Positions 1 to 11,373 of a stretch of 64,000 nt of DNA are shown here, piece by piece. Location of the stretch: positions 1-64,000 of the forward strand of contig JAACJM010000029.1 of assembly GCA_013368315.1 (NCBI GenBank), written 5' to 3'. A program made the position numbers and the translations under genes. Below the pieces are notes generated by a model. The model saw nothing but the letters and a program-made list of their open reading frames with translations, ran no database searches and had not been told where the DNA came from. Position 1 is the first letter of the stretch. Every line of letters starts with the position of its first letter. The stretch comes from Tetrapyrgos nigripes (lineage: Eukaryota; Basidiomycota; Agaricomycetes; Agaricales; Campanellaceae).

Positions 1-75
1 GTTGCTTGAGGATTGGAATCGGTACATGACTTCTACTTTTCTTATTATCTTTGCTTAACAAATTTTTCTCTTCAG

Positions 76-616
76 GGCAGTTGGTTGGATGCTTCCTAAA
101 CTTGAGGGGGAGGATGGACTTGAAGATGACGATGATGAAGACTCTTTCCTCAACCAGTGGCAAACTCGGAATAAATTGATTAAGGAAGAGGAGGCTGCCG
201 CTGCCAAGGAGGCGGCTGAGAAGGCAAAACTCGAGAAGGCGGAGGCAAAAGCAAAAGCGAAGGCGAAAGCCGCTCAAGCAGCAGAGGAAGATGGTATGCA
301 AGGTATAGAGCATTCTGATGGTGAACCTAATGTTGACGACGCAGACGCTGATGATGACAAGGATGACGAGGACAACAACAACAACAACGCTGACGCTGGT
401 GAGGGTGATGTAGCCAGTGGTGACTCTGCCGCTGCCGAGACTGCAGGCCCGACTGCTACACCGCCAGAGTCTTCAGATCAACAAAAGCCAAAGGTGCGTC
501 TCAGACTTTATATCAGGAACAGCTCTAATATTCCCTCAGCCTCGAGGAAGCGCTCCCCCTTGAAAGCTACCAGTAGTGAGTGCCGTCCAAGTCATGACCA
601 ATATACTACTTGTTGA
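76..616 (+). CDS. Acidic low-complexity protein, 3' part (partial)
   Basis: A pyrimidine-rich tract ending in CAG at 75 looks like a 3' splice site, and the frame is open from there through the ATG at 89 to the TGA at 614, so this is probably an internal or terminal exon of a gene starting left of the window. The product is highly charged: a DDDDED run, an Ala/Lys/Glu segment (residues about 33-66, likely helix or coiled coil), an Asp-rich and poly-Asn stretch, and a basic SRKRSPLK patch resembling a nuclear localisation signal. Possible donors lie at 494 (GTGCGT) and 575 (GTGAGT), so the true 3' end may be spliced differently. I do not recognise the family. Confidence 0.45.
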
Positions 617-673
617 ATTTTTTCTTTCAGCTTTTTTGATTTGCTCAGTTGGTCAGTACGTCTCCACGTCCCG

Positions 674-845
674 ATCTGCTCCTTTGCCTTGCCCCGATTG
701 CATTCCCGCTATCTCTCTTTCTTCTTTGACTGACATCTCCCATTTCCCAGATTGATCTGCTCCTTTGCCTTGCCCCAATTGCATTGTAGGTGTCCCTCTA
801 TCTCTCTTTCTTCTTTGACTGACATCTCCCATTCCCCAGATTGTT
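674..845. repeat. Tandem duplication, ~85-bp unit
   Basis: Two adjacent copies start with GATCTGCTCCTTTGCCTTGC and end with CTGACATCTCCCATT. They sit just downstream of the acidic-protein exon and have no coding character. The second copy carries a short insertion. Confidence 0.7.
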
Positions 846-861
846 TCTTCCTTCTCTTTGG

Positions 862-3490
862 TGAGTTTGTTCTTTTGCCTGTCCTATATTGCATTTTATT
901 GATGTTTCTCACAGTTTCTTGACACTTGCCACTCGCGGTCGCACTCTGCACACTGTTCTCGCCCTGATCTTGGGGGTTACCGTCGCTTTCCCCTTCTTTT
1001 ACCGGTTGTCTCCTCCAAGTCATTTGTATCATTATCATCAATCTCTTTGTAGTATCACTAGTCCTTTCCCTTCTTGTATTATCTTCCTTTTATCATCGCT
1101 TGTCCCCATCTGCTCCATTGCCGTCGTCGCTATTACTGTATATCAATTACTATTACTGTATATCAATTACTATTCTATGTAATGAATTTATGGTGTTCAT
1201 GGATCCCTACACTGGACAATGGCTGAGATATATAACTGTCTTCTGATGGTGATGAATCCCGATGGGTAGCTGAAATGATTGCAATCCTATCATGCCTACA
1301 CCATATGCAAAATGGTCTTATAGCTACGCAACTTACAACGTCATTTAAGTACTTGAAAAGGTAAATGATTCTTGTTATCATTGAAAAAATGAACAATCCG
1401 TGCTGACCTTTAAATGTCTTTATATCCTTTATATCCTTGACAAGGTAGACAAAGATTTGTAACCTTGGAATAGCTGTAAATCCTTTGCAGGCTCAACCAC
1501 ACAAATAATCCTTGCTGACCTTTAAATGGATCTGAATCCTTGCCAACCTTTAAACGGATCTGAATCCTTTAGATCGTTGATCAGGTAAACAATCCCTCGC
1601 AACCTTTGAATGGCTCTAGATTCTTTTAACGCCCGACAAAGCAAACAACTCTTGATGATCTTTAGACACCTCTACACACTTCAAAGCTTTGACATTGCTT
1701 TCAATCAATTCACGGCTTCTCAGAACGACTAATCATTCAATCCATCCTAAAGGTATTTTATCATTAAGCACATCTAAAGTTTAGTTTACTTCTTAAAGGC
1801 GTTTATATGTGCCGGCCTCATTTACAGGCGTTTAGCACAGATAAAGGCGTTTATATGCAACTGGGCTTTTGCTGATGGAGAAATCATATATATATATTGA
1901 TTAGCCATACGCGAAAGCCTCAGGTTGTAAGAACAAGTCCCTAAAGGGCCTCGTAACGTTGTAACCTTCATTGATGGTGAGCAAGTGTGAAGGATTATGG
2001 GCGTTAAATATAAATGGGCATTGCAGACCACGCGTTTCTGCGGCAACAGCCGGTACACCTATCGAGCACAGCCACACTCTGGAACGTCAGATTATAAGAA
2101 CGAGTCCCTTAAAAGGGCCTTGTAACGCACACAAAAGATGCGTCCAACGTGTGTCCGGGGTGCGTCCAAGTGGTGCGTCCACCTACATCCAAATGTGAGT
2201 TCATTGTAATAATTTACACAGTGTCACCATTATCAGTTTCCCCTCATCCCACTTGTATTCCACTATCAATACTTACTTATCTCTTCCCATCCATGAATGT
2301 GAGGGATTTTTCTTTATTATCAGAGATATGGATCTGTAACTAGATGTATTATAATATGATATTTTTGGGAAAAATGCGAATGTGCAGAAGGTATATGCAT
2401 ACCTTCCCCATCTGCCCTCTCACTCTTCATACCTTCCTCCCACAATACAACTGATTCTCAACTCCCTCTCCTTCCTCTCCTTCTCTAACCTCTCACAGGA
2501 ACACTTCAATAAATCCCCTCCTCGCTTCGCTTAAATGAGACAGAATCCTCAAAGTATCTCGTGCCTCTGTGAGGAAAGGAGACGAGAATAGGCGATATCG
2601 ATAAAAATGAAAAGAGTGGAGTATACCGGTTGAGGAACAAAAGGGAGGGAGGGTGAAGGGTGAAGGGAAGCAGTGTATCTGGAATACGAGGTCATCCTGG
2701 TATCCAGTAGCTACTACTCAATGCTCATTGTACTCTGATTGTATGTTGACAGCATGATAGTTGAGAACTCTGACAGGATGGGTAAAGTTGAAAACAAGGA
2801 TGAGATAGGTAGCTATGGGATTACAAGGCTACTGGGTAATGTTGATCAGAGACTGTAACCATCCTACAAACAGGAAGTAATAGTTAGCCGAGCAAGAACC
2901 AGTAGACAGCAATAAAACCCACAATTCAACCAACATGGCCTTGCCACCCACCACCCACCATCCACTACCCATAACGCAACAGACAGAAATTTCGGCCAAG
3001 TAACGACGAAAGTGACCACAGCTGCAGAACAAATATAGGTGTTTAAATGCAGAAAATAAATCAATTAGTGGATGATCGAGAAAAGCAGAGGTAGTGCTGC
3101 CTTTACTCCGAACACATGGTAGCTTATTATGTGGTGAGTTATGCACTTTCTCAATGCATCATCACTGCCACGTCACCACTGCCATGCCATCGTCTTCTCA
3201 AGCCATGTCACTACCGCCATGCTGTCATCTTCAACAATGCACACAGAGCATGAGTGATAGAACTGGAGCTCAAGTTTGTCCTCATACCCATGGGCACCAC
3301 ACCAGGAACAGGACCTAGAGCAGGAGTCAACATCAAGACAATTATGACTGCATGATGGCCATCAGTTTATTGTATCTAGTGATAAATGTTTTGATTCATC
3401 CAAGCATGATGAGGGAAGTGGAATACAGTTCAGACAGGAGTTACGATTACTATTTATAGTAATCGTTATTTTTTGATGTCCACCCACCCA
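862..3490. other. Gene-poor interval with degenerate short repeats
   Basis: No coding sequence is supported here. At 1404-1640 there are several degenerate copies of a short motif (TGCTGACCTTTAAATGGATC and relatives). At 1905-1965 and 2070-2130 there are two copies of a GTAAGAACRAGTCCCTAAAGGGCC-type repeat related to the R1 family ends at 15.2, 24.1, 26.3 and 29.0 kb. Around 2130-2185 the phrase GTGCGTCC recurs. The remainder looks like neutral intergenic DNA. Confidence 0.5.
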
Positions 3491-3605
3491 AATTTTTGCA
3501 CATTCAAACGCGGATCTGTGATCCGTGGGAACTTATCACTACATTGAGCTGAAAAATCATGTGATCTATTTGCTTACAGTAAGGAATTGTGTATCCCTAA
3601 AAAGT

Positions 3606-3665
3606 GTGCCAGTGCGAGAATTGAACTCGCGCAAGCCATACATAATTGACGCCATTACCATTTTT
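3606..3665 (-). other. tRNA-like remnant (T-arm and acceptor 3' half)
   Basis: On the minus strand a perfect 5-bp T stem, GCGAG-TTCAATT-CTCGC, is followed by ACTGGCA, as in the 3' half of a tRNA or a tRNA-derived SINE B-box. No matching TGCCAGT 5' acceptor half and no convincing anticodon arm lie in the expected interval, so it is not called as a functional tRNA. Confidence 0.3.
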
Positions 3666-3699
3666 TCAACATCATCAAGGATTATGGAGATGGTAAGAT

Positions 3700-4510
3700 A
3701 TGTAAGTGCAGGGAAGTTTATAATGAATTCATTTTAAGGGGCTATTTTGGATGGGAAATAAAAGTTTGTGCAATTAAAGGGAAGTTTACTGTTGATACAT
3801 TTTTGTTCTGAGCCAATTTTGGCTTCCTTTAACTCCAGATTGAGAAGGAAAGAAAGCCCACAATAATAGGTAGAGAGGGTATATGAGTGCAGGGTAGTTT
3901 ACTATCACCTCATTTCACTCTAGAACAATAGGGAAACAAACCACATACTGAGAGGTACTCTGGATCTACAGATATGAGTTGTGGGTGGGTGAGGGGGAGG
4001 ATATGTGAGAGCAGGGAAGTTTACCATTCATATATTTTTGTTCAGGGGAAATTCTGGCCTCACTTAACCTCAGAATAAGGGGGAAAGAAACCCTAGAGTT
4101 ATAGGTGCTCTGGATGTGGAGATATGAGTTTTTGGGTGGGTGAGGGGAAGGTATGTGAGAGTGAAGGAGTTTACCATTCCTATATTTTTGTTCTGGGGCA
4201 ATTCTGGCCTCATTTAACCTCAGAATAAGAGGGAAAGAAAACATAGAGTCATAGGTGCTCTGGATGTGGAGATATGAGTTTTTGGGCAGGTGAGGGGAGA
4301 GTATGTGAGTGCTGGGAAGTTCACTATCAATATATTTTTTATCTGGGGCATTTCTGGCCTCATTAAACTCCAGAAAAATAGGGAAAGAAACCCCATACTG
4401 AGAGGTACTCTGGATCTACAGATAGGGAAGGTATGTGAGAGCAGGGGAGTTTACCTTCAATATATCCTTACTATGGGCCAATTCTTGTCTCATTTAACTT
4501 TGGAACAAGG
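3700..4510. repeat. Diverged tandem repeat, ~149-bp unit, about five copies
   Basis: The phrase GGGAAGTTTAC recurs at about 3779, 3893, 4014, 4163, 4313 and 4443. The three central copies are spaced ~149 bp; outer ones are shortened to 120-130 bp. Each unit also has GGCCTCATTTAAC, AGGGAAAGAAACCC and GGTGCTCTGGATGTGGAGAT. Stops interrupt all frames. Confidence 0.75.
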
Positions 4511-4557
4511 TATACCTCACCTGTGGTTCATGTCTTCATTAATGTTGTCAACCATCA

Positions 4558-4992
4558 CTATGTATGGTTTTGGGGAGCTGTGTGTTCCTTTTGGCTACCT
4601 GTTGTCATTGTACTCATTGCATCTAGGTCCCCTGAATTGGTGGATCAGGTACTTTCCCATCTTTCTATGGATGAGTTGTATTGAATTGCTAGGGTCTGCA
4701 AGTTCCTCAAGCTACAAGTTGATGCCCTTCTCCATCTCTTGTTTCAATTTCTGAAACTGTACACTCCAACAAGGCCCAACTTCACTCTCTGAAACATTTA
4801 CAGTGCCACACTCAGTTTATTATTTACTGGGTTAATGAGAACCATTTTGTGGTGCATGTCGTGAGAAAAGATGGCACAGTTTGGCTCAATGATGGCATGG
4901 TGTATGGAAACACTTCATCACCAGAAGGAGGATATAATACCACAATGCTACATGTTCCTATATATATCCCCAACATTGACCTTTATCCCTGA
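4558..4992 (+). pseudogene. Decayed coding segment with protease-like sequence, unidentified
   Basis: An uninterrupted translation from about 4807 to the TGA at 4990 contains NENHFVVHVVRKDGTVWLND. The spacing of an HF motif and WLND is reminiscent of the catalytic-His region of ubiquitin-type cysteine proteases, but this is only a resemblance. Upstream (4660-4800) another stretch reads as coding with two in-frame stops. It lies directly after the ~149-bp repeats and is probably a relic of a transposon-borne gene. Confidence 0.3.
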
Positions 4993-6197
4993 TGTAATAT
5001 AGTAATTGTCTTGCCAGCAACAGCTTGGCCTCTACCCCCCAGTGAGTATAGCCTGAACATACCTTGATGTTGGTGCCCTCAATGGACATAATTATGCCCT
5101 GCAGACAATGGCCCAGGCATTTGCTGATAGTTTGGTGTTTCTGTGAGTTGCTGAAGAAGCTGTTACTTGTGAAAAGGGTGAACATGAAAAGATCCTGACA
5201 TCAAAGTCTTGTTCTATGCCTGCAAAAAGCTGAGAAAATCCTGAACAAAGCACAGATCACTTTGTCAACGACCTAGGAAGTGTAATTAGTCTTGTTTACT
5301 GGTATCAGCAGAGGAATGTGCTGAGATGCCGAGCATGGGGTCAAAGGTGAAATGACTCTACCAACAACTACCTTCCACTCAAGATGAGGTGTATAGTTTG
5401 GGGGTAGTGAGATGCTAAAGCTCTCACAATAGATCTAGCAGAACCAAATCTTCAAGGAAGAAGTAAAAGAAGGGTAATTGAAGTCAAGACAAGATGGAAT
5501 ACCACTTTGACTGGACAGAGACTAGTTTGGATGGGGGACAAAGGGTAAAAGGGTGTGAAAGGGTGGTGACATGGAGGATCGGAAGGTGATAGGAAGTGGG
5601 TAAAATGCAAGGAGGATGATTATGGATGATGAGAAGAGGATATATGGGTGTCTGGTTGTGATGATACGCCAGCAAGTACAAAATGAAACTGGGGTAGACA
5701 GAAAAGGATGGTAATACACTGCTTGAATAGGTGCAGCTACCTCTGAAGTGTAAACTGAGCACTAAATGAAGATGAAGAACGCAACTGGCTCAGAATTGAA
5801 GAAGACTTAGTACACCTCCACACAATATGACAAGTGGATTGTTTAGTATGTAAAGACTGAGCACTGAGAAAATGAAGTTAAGTGGCTCAAGGGGTATGAC
5901 ACCTCCCACTGAAGATGAACTGTAGACTGCTGCTTTCCACAGGAACAATACTCGTGTTGCCATTGCACTGTATCTGTATGTAGGTGATTACAAGCAGTTG
6001 TTGTATGATAAGGTAATTGAAGGGCACTTTTATAGTCAGCCACATGATCAGCTAAGTACTGTATAGTAGTTTACTGAGGTCCATCAAGCCTCCAAGTCTG
6101 CACACTGTTCATAGGTAGTTGTTGAGTATTAGTAGGAGTCAGGAGCACATCATCAACCACAGTCCAGACGAGATATCTTTCGTCAGTGTAGCAAAAT
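4993..6197. other. Intergenic, nothing recognised
   Basis: Short open frames only, without codon bias, recognisable domains or repeat structure. The region ends where the first direct repeat (A1) of the Ngaro-like element begins. Confidence 0.4.
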
Positions 6198-6573
6198 TCG
6201 TGGTTAAATTATTTATTTAATATAGTCTAATTGTGAGTACTTCTCAGAGTCTCGCATTTCTCATCTCCACCTTTCCCATCTCCTACTCAGGTAGTTCCTT
6301 CGCATCCTATTAATCCCATCTCGTCTACATCTCGTAGCTTCTCTTGGTTTGCACATCAACACGGTTTCGCCGTCGAGATCAAACCTTTCGTATCAATGGT
6401 TTGCGATCTAGTCAAACACTAGTGAAACCGTTGGTCTCCTTCCTCCCACACATCCGTTCATACATGTCTCGAAGTATTTGATATTTATTACAATACTTAT
6501 AGCTCAGTTATTTCCTTCTTTCTCCTCAGTTTTTATTCTTTCACTCACTTCCCATTCCCTCGAGAATTCCTTC
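6198..6573 (+). repeat. A1 direct repeat of the Ngaro-like element
   Basis: 376 bp matching 10078-10453. It starts TCGTGGTTAAATTATTTA and ends CCCTCGAGAATTCCTTC. It immediately precedes the gag-like start codon and probably contains the promoter. Confidence 0.9.
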
Positions 6574-6603
6574 ATTCATATTCATCTACATCACTCCATT
6601 CAC

Positions 6604-7914
6604 ATGTCTCAGAACGCTACCTCTTCTTCGGATGTTCCTCCTGCTAACGCCAGTGTTACGCCTAGTGCTTCTCCCAGCTCTACCAACACCAGAGACAGTG
6701 TTTCTCACGGTCCCACCACTACCAGTGCTGGTCCTCCGAGCACTAGTACTACCAGTCCAGCTGCGCCTCCTTCCACTAATGCGACACCTGGTGGGACTAT
6801 TCGCCACATGGTCACGGTTCCTCGAGCCACACTGGCTGATTGCAATGCAATCGTCGATCGATACCGCAAACGCCACATTTCCAAGATTAACGCCGTTACT
6901 GATATACAGGAGAAGCTTCGTGCACTTCCGGGAATGTCGGAGCAGGCACAAAAGGATGGACTAGCTGCTTTCCTGGAGATGTTGGATAATGTGGATAAAG
7001 TTGAGGATGGAGCCAATGTTAGAGGAGTAAAGAGGGCAAGGGATGCAGATGAGTCTCAGCCTTCCAATTCTGATCCATTTGATCAACCTTCTCCGAGTAA
7101 GAAGGCAGGAACAGACGATGATGCTGAGTACCCATGGTCAAGCGGCAACCCCCTCACTGCCGTTGCTATGGATTCCCTTTCCCCTAACTGTCGTCAAACC
7201 CTGCGTCTGATCGCGAAGAACCTTGAAGATCTGAAAAAGGCACTACACTCCCTTCAGTCATCTCCCCTCTGTCCTGATCTACCGGAATCCGAACTCAAAG
7301 CAATTCTACTCGGCAAACCTGTCAATCTTGACGTGGTTTTCACGTCCATGTACTCCAATACATACACCGAGGATCGTACGGAGAGCTTGACGGATGACAT
7401 TCAAATCAAGTTCGGAAATCAAACCCCTGCGAAGGTTATCACGGATTCTAATGAATGGGGAGTGGCATGGTACAAGGTCATCATCGCATATAGCCACACC
7501 TTTCCTCACCTCGAGTCTGATGTCAGAGCATATGGTGAATATATTCATCGTCAATTTGCCTCTGTCAAAAAGCCTTTCTATTCGAGGGTACTCAATTTTG
7601 ACAAGGCAGTTCGAGCCTGAGTCGCTTACATCAAAACTCTTCGTTTCTCTGATTTCAACCAATTCGCTGACCTCAGAGAATCTCACATCAGCGACACCGG
7701 CTCTTGTGTTGAAGAGTCAACCCTTTCCCGCGCAGCTACCTGGGCTACACCAGTCAAGTCAAAGGTTCCTTGCAACAACTGGAACATGGGACTTTGCACT
7801 GGTGTGCCTGGTAGCTGTCCTCGCCTGCATATCTGCAATGCTTGTGAGTTACCTGGTCACAGAAGCCTTTTATCTCAATTTCCCCCTTTTCAGTTCTTCA
7901 TTTCGTTCCACTGA
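6604..7914 (+). pseudogene. Gag-like zinc-finger ORF with internal TGA
   Basis: The start at 6604 (MSQNATSSSD...) lies 30 bp after A1; the frame is also open further upstream inside A1. The N-terminal ~65 residues are Ser/Thr/Pro rich, followed by a charged central region with an apparent basic patch (GVKRARD). A TGA at 7618-7620 interrupts the frame, but the same frame continues coherently for 98 codons to the TGA at 7912. That tail contains a Cys/His cluster, CNNWNMGLC...CPRLHICNAC...GH, typical of gag-like proteins of fungal tyrosine-recombinase elements. The stop could be a CGA-to-TGA change. The protein would act in particle or nucleic-acid binding. Confidence 0.65.
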
Positions 7915-8100
7915 ATTTTCCTTTTCTTAATGACTTAATGATCAGACTGTTTCGGTTCCTTTTGACTTGACTCATTGAATGGACTGTCCCCTTCTTCTCC
8001 TTTTCACGATATATTTCTGCTTCGATCCATTTCTTTTTCATTCTTCCTTTATCACTTTCTTCAATTTCTGGGTATTGTTCCGACTTTCTAAACCCCCGCG

Positions 8101-9747
8101 ATGGACACTGGGGGCAACGTGATATCTATTTCGGCAACCTCTAGGCAACCTGTTTGTGAGCCTTGGAGTTTGGAAAAGTTGATTCACGAACGGTCTATTT
8201 GTCTTGGCTTTTCCATTGATACCTCTTCTTCCTCTTCTTATTCTTCTGCTCTTAATTCCTACCTTACTTTCTGCAAGACCCATGATTTCCCCATTATTCC
8301 CACTCCCGAGACCCTCAGCATGTATGCTGTGTTCATGTCTTCGCATATCAACCCTCGTTCTGTCAACAATTACCTCTCGGGCATCGTTAGCGAGCTCGAG
8401 GTGCATTTTCCCAATGCACAGCAGTGTCAAGTCCATGCGTATGCCCAATGCTAGGAAACACCAAGGACCCGGATGGAAGTCTTGAGTGGATTGGATGGAG
8501 ATTCCGAGTGGATCCAGATAGGAAAGAGCTTATAAAGATAAATAGGGATTTCAGTCGGAAAGACTGGGAAGCTCTAGGGAACCATCGAGGAAGGATAGGA
8601 GACCAGCTTTGTCGATTTTGCACTTAAGCTATCTACTACAAATGTGCTAGCTTAAGTACTACTTCGGGAAGTGTAGGAATAAGATAGGAAAGGATCGGAA
8701 ATGAAGAGTAATATAACTACAGAAGGAAAGGTGAAGGGAAACGCCTCCTAAGGAAAGTGGAGTTGTGGATATGAAGTGGAGACGTTGGAGTAGGATTGGA
8801 GATGAATCGGAAATGAAGGAATGATCGGAAAGTGATAGGAAAGTAATGGAAAGTAAGACTGTACTGGAAAGTCATTGGATCCTACTGGAAAGGATCCGGA
8901 AAGGACCCTACTGGAAAGGACCCTACTGGAAAGGATCTGGAAAGGACCCTACTGGAAAGGATCCGGACAGGACCCTACTGGAAAGTACAGGAAAGTGAAG
9001 TATAGGAAAGTATCGGAAAGGTATAAGAAGTATAGGGAAGTGCATAGATCTTACAGGCAGGCACGGAACTCATCATTGGTGACACGCACGATGACTGGTT
9101 GCTTACGTCGATGGGGCACCCCAGTCAATAGAAAACTTCCCCTATCCCATGACCAGCTCGAGATCATCATTAATTCCCTATCATCTTCACAATCCCATGA
9201 CAACTTCCTATTCAAAGCAATGGTGCTTACAGGTTTCCACGGACTGCTTCGATTGGGGGAGATAACAGACCCTACAAACAAACGATTGATCAACCGTCAA
9301 AAGACTATGATGCGACACTCCGTTGACACCAGCGATCCGGACCAGTACTCCTTATTTCTTCCTGGCCATAAAGCAGATCATTTTTTCGAAGGCAACCTTG
9401 TCATTATACAAAGTACCACCCGTCGTTCAAACCCCACTCCTCATTTCCTTTCATACCTCGACTCTCGAGACCATCTTTTCCCATTATGTCCCGAGCTCTG
9501 GATCCGCTCAAACGGCAAAATCCCCACTCGTGATTGGTTTATCAAGAGATTGAAGATGTTTTTCCCTAACGCCAACATCTCGGGACATTCAATGCGCGCA
9601 GGGGGTGCCACATCAATGGCTCAGAGTGGTGTTTCTCCACATCTGATCCAGGCCACAGGGAGGTGGAGTTCCCACACTTTCGAGATATATATTCGTAAGA
9701 ACCCCGTAGTCCTACATGCCCTTCTTTTCGGTCATCCTGCTCATTAA
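8101..9747 (+). CDS. Tyrosine recombinase/integrase of the Ngaro-like element (two exons)
   Basis: Joining 8101-8438 and 9057-9747 gives a 342-aa protein. The N-terminal exon has a SAM-like core-binding region (SYSSALNSYLTFCKTHDF). The second exon has the catalytic domain: box I Arg in GLLRLGEIT, HSMRAGGAT as the H-x-x-R motif, and the nucleophile Tyr in FEIYIRKNP. A GT at 8439 and TTACAG ending at 9056 restore the frame exactly (codon split 2+1), so 8439-9056 is read as an intron, enlarged by a GGAAAG-rich minisatellite. The alternative is a sequence inserted into the gene. The recombinase stands alone rather than being fused to RT-RNase H. Confidence 0.75.
8675..9040 (+). repeat. GGAAAG-rich minisatellite inside the recombinase gene
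   Basis: Dense repeats of GGAAAG, with 15-24 bp units around 8870-8990 (CTGGAAAGGACCCTACTGGAAAGGATCC type) and looser copies on both sides. It lies inside the inferred 618-nt intron, unusually long beside the ~50-nt introns elsewhere in the window. Confidence 0.8.
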
Positions 9748-9952
9748 GATTGTTCTAATTCCCATTGTTGCTGTTTCAGGGCATTGGGCTTTACCCAGTA
9801 GTTTCCACTCTTCCATAACGAGCTCTCACACGCCTCTAATCCCCACTTCCCCCTTTATACGTTCTAAACTTTGATTTCTCCCTCTCTTTCCTACACTACA
9901 TATAATCTACTTCACCCTCCCTTCCCTTCCCTATTTTCTTCCTTAGGCTCCA

Positions 9953-10077
9953 TAGCGTTATCCTCATCCTAATGTCATTCCTTTTTCGGGCGGCTCCATT
10001 TTGGGGTCGCCGCGTTTAGCCTATACATTTTTCTTTCTTCATGCCCGTCGACTCGCGTACGAAGACGGAGCAATTAG
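9953..10077 (+). repeat. B1 repeat of the Ngaro-like element
   Basis: 125 bp starting TAGCGTTATCCTCATCC and ending AGACGGAGCAATTAG, repeated as B2 at 10635-10759 with one difference (CGCGTTTAG versus CGCATTTAG). It abuts A2 directly. Confidence 0.9.
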
Positions 10078-10453
10078 TCGTGGTTAAATTATTTATTTAA
10101 TATAGTCTAATTGTGAGTACTTCTCAGAGTCTCGCATTTCTCATCTCCACCTTTCCCATCTCCTACTCAGGTAGTTCCTTCGCATCCTATTAATCCCATC
10201 TCGTCTACATCTCGTAGCTTCTCTTGGTTTGCACATCAACACGGTTTCGCCGTCGAGATCAAACCTTTCGTATCAATGGTTTGCGATCTAGTCAAACACT
10301 AGTGAAACCGTTGGTCTCCTTCCTCCCACACATCCGTTCATACATGTCTCGAAGTATTTGATATTTATTACAATACTTATAGCTCAGTTATTTCCTTCTT
10401 TCTCCTCAGTTTTTATTCTTTCACTCACTTCCCATTCCCTCGAGAATTCCTTC
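10078..10453 (+). repeat. A2 direct repeat of the Ngaro-like element
   Basis: Copy of A1 (6198-6573); no differences were seen by eye. It lies between B1 and the 181-bp linker before B2. Confidence 0.9.
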
Positions 10454-10634
10454 GTTCACCCACCCAATCCCTCCCTCTGCATTATCTTCTTCTGACCCGA
10501 GTACTGGCAAACTTTTCCTGACAGGAGGTTTTTTCCCAGAGTGGTTTTCCTCTGCAGGTTTTTAATGTTACCTTTATTTCGGCCATTCCTAGTACTTAAC
10601 TACTAAATGTACCAGAGTCGCTGTTTCAGGGCTC

Positions 10635-10759
10635 TAGCGTTATCCTCATCCTAATGTCATTCCTTTTTCGGGCGGCTCCATTTTGGGGTCGCCGCATTTA
10701 GCCTATACATTTTTCTTTCTTCATGCCCGTCGACTCGCGTACGAAGACGGAGCAATTAG
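10635..10759 (+). repeat. B2 repeat of the Ngaro-like element
   Basis: Second copy of B1, taken as the right end of the element. GCTGTTTCAGGGC precedes it at 10620, and the same phrase occurs at 9771 upstream of B1, so the homologous block may be longer with an internal deletion. Confidence 0.85.
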
Positions 10760-11150
10760 GAAGTCAGAAATCTGGTAAACAAACTGTTTGCATAGCGACT
10801 GTACCCAAATGAAGGATAATAATGTCCAAGTGTGCTTCAACCAGCATGTTACCAACTGTTTTTATGGTAAAACTCTTGACATTGAACTAAGTGAAAGCTT
10901 TTGTCTTAAAAGATACCCATTTGTGAGTCATTCTAGTGGACAAGCTAGACGATTCATAGTGAATTTGCACTACTTCGATTAGAAGTGCGCAAAATGATGG
11001 GGTGCATGGCCAGGTGTTTACCCGCCATATCAGCACTATTATCACATGATCTCCATATCCTTTCCCAGAAGAGTTGGCAACTCAACCAATTCTTGCTGCA
11101 TAACAGGATATTCTCCAACCTGTACTCTACATTAAGGACAAACCTGGTTG
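10760..11150. other. Intergenic, nothing recognised
   Basis: Only short open frames without recognisable domains. Confidence 0.4.
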
Positions 11151-11154
11151 GAGT

Positions 11155-11373
11155 CAGGGGTGCTGCGCAGACGCAGCATTGCATATTTCCAAAGATCTCT
11201 GTGCAAACTTAAATTTGGGATTTTTCAGTGCTATTTTTGCTTGCCTGGGTCTACTCCATATGTGACCAATTTGAGGCCGAACAGCCATGTGGAGTAGTTC
11301 TGGCACTGAGCATAAATTCATTATTTATGTTTGCCCAAAAGATCTTTCCAAATATGCATTGCTGCCCAAGGTG
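11155..11373. mobile_element. Foldback element with CACC-type right end (degenerate)
   Basis: Inverted arms CAGCATTGCATATTTCC... and its complement at 11348-11365 (CCAAATATGCATTGCTG), closed by CCCAAGGTG at 11366-11373. The middle has CTCCATATG, AATTTGAGGCCGA and CATGTGGAG. The same core phrase occurs in the 26782-27495 foldback, and the outer arm resembles the 13193-13443 element. The left end is diverged and no target duplication is clear. Confidence 0.5.

Larger units (their letters stand above)
6198..10759 (+). mobile_element. Ngaro/DIRS-like tyrosine-recombinase element with split direct repeats
   Basis: The architecture is A1 (6198-6573), gag-like ORF, tyrosine recombinase, B1 (9953-10077), A2 (10078-10453), short linker, B2 (10635-10759). 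A1 and A2 appear identical over 376 bp; B1 and B2 differ at one position over 125 bp. This A1...B1-A2-B2 order is the hallmark of PAT/Ngaro-type elements, which integrate with a tyrosine recombinase and make no target duplication. No reverse transcriptase or RNase H coding sequence is visible between gag and recombinase, so the copy may be a non-autonomous derivative or belong to an RT-less lineage. Near identity of the repeats suggests recent activity, although the gag-like ORF carries an internal stop. Confidence 0.8.

Noticed and set aside
3100..3320. Short ORF overlapping CCACCACTGCCATG-type phrases
   Set aside because: Low-complexity coincidence, no coding bias beyond chance.
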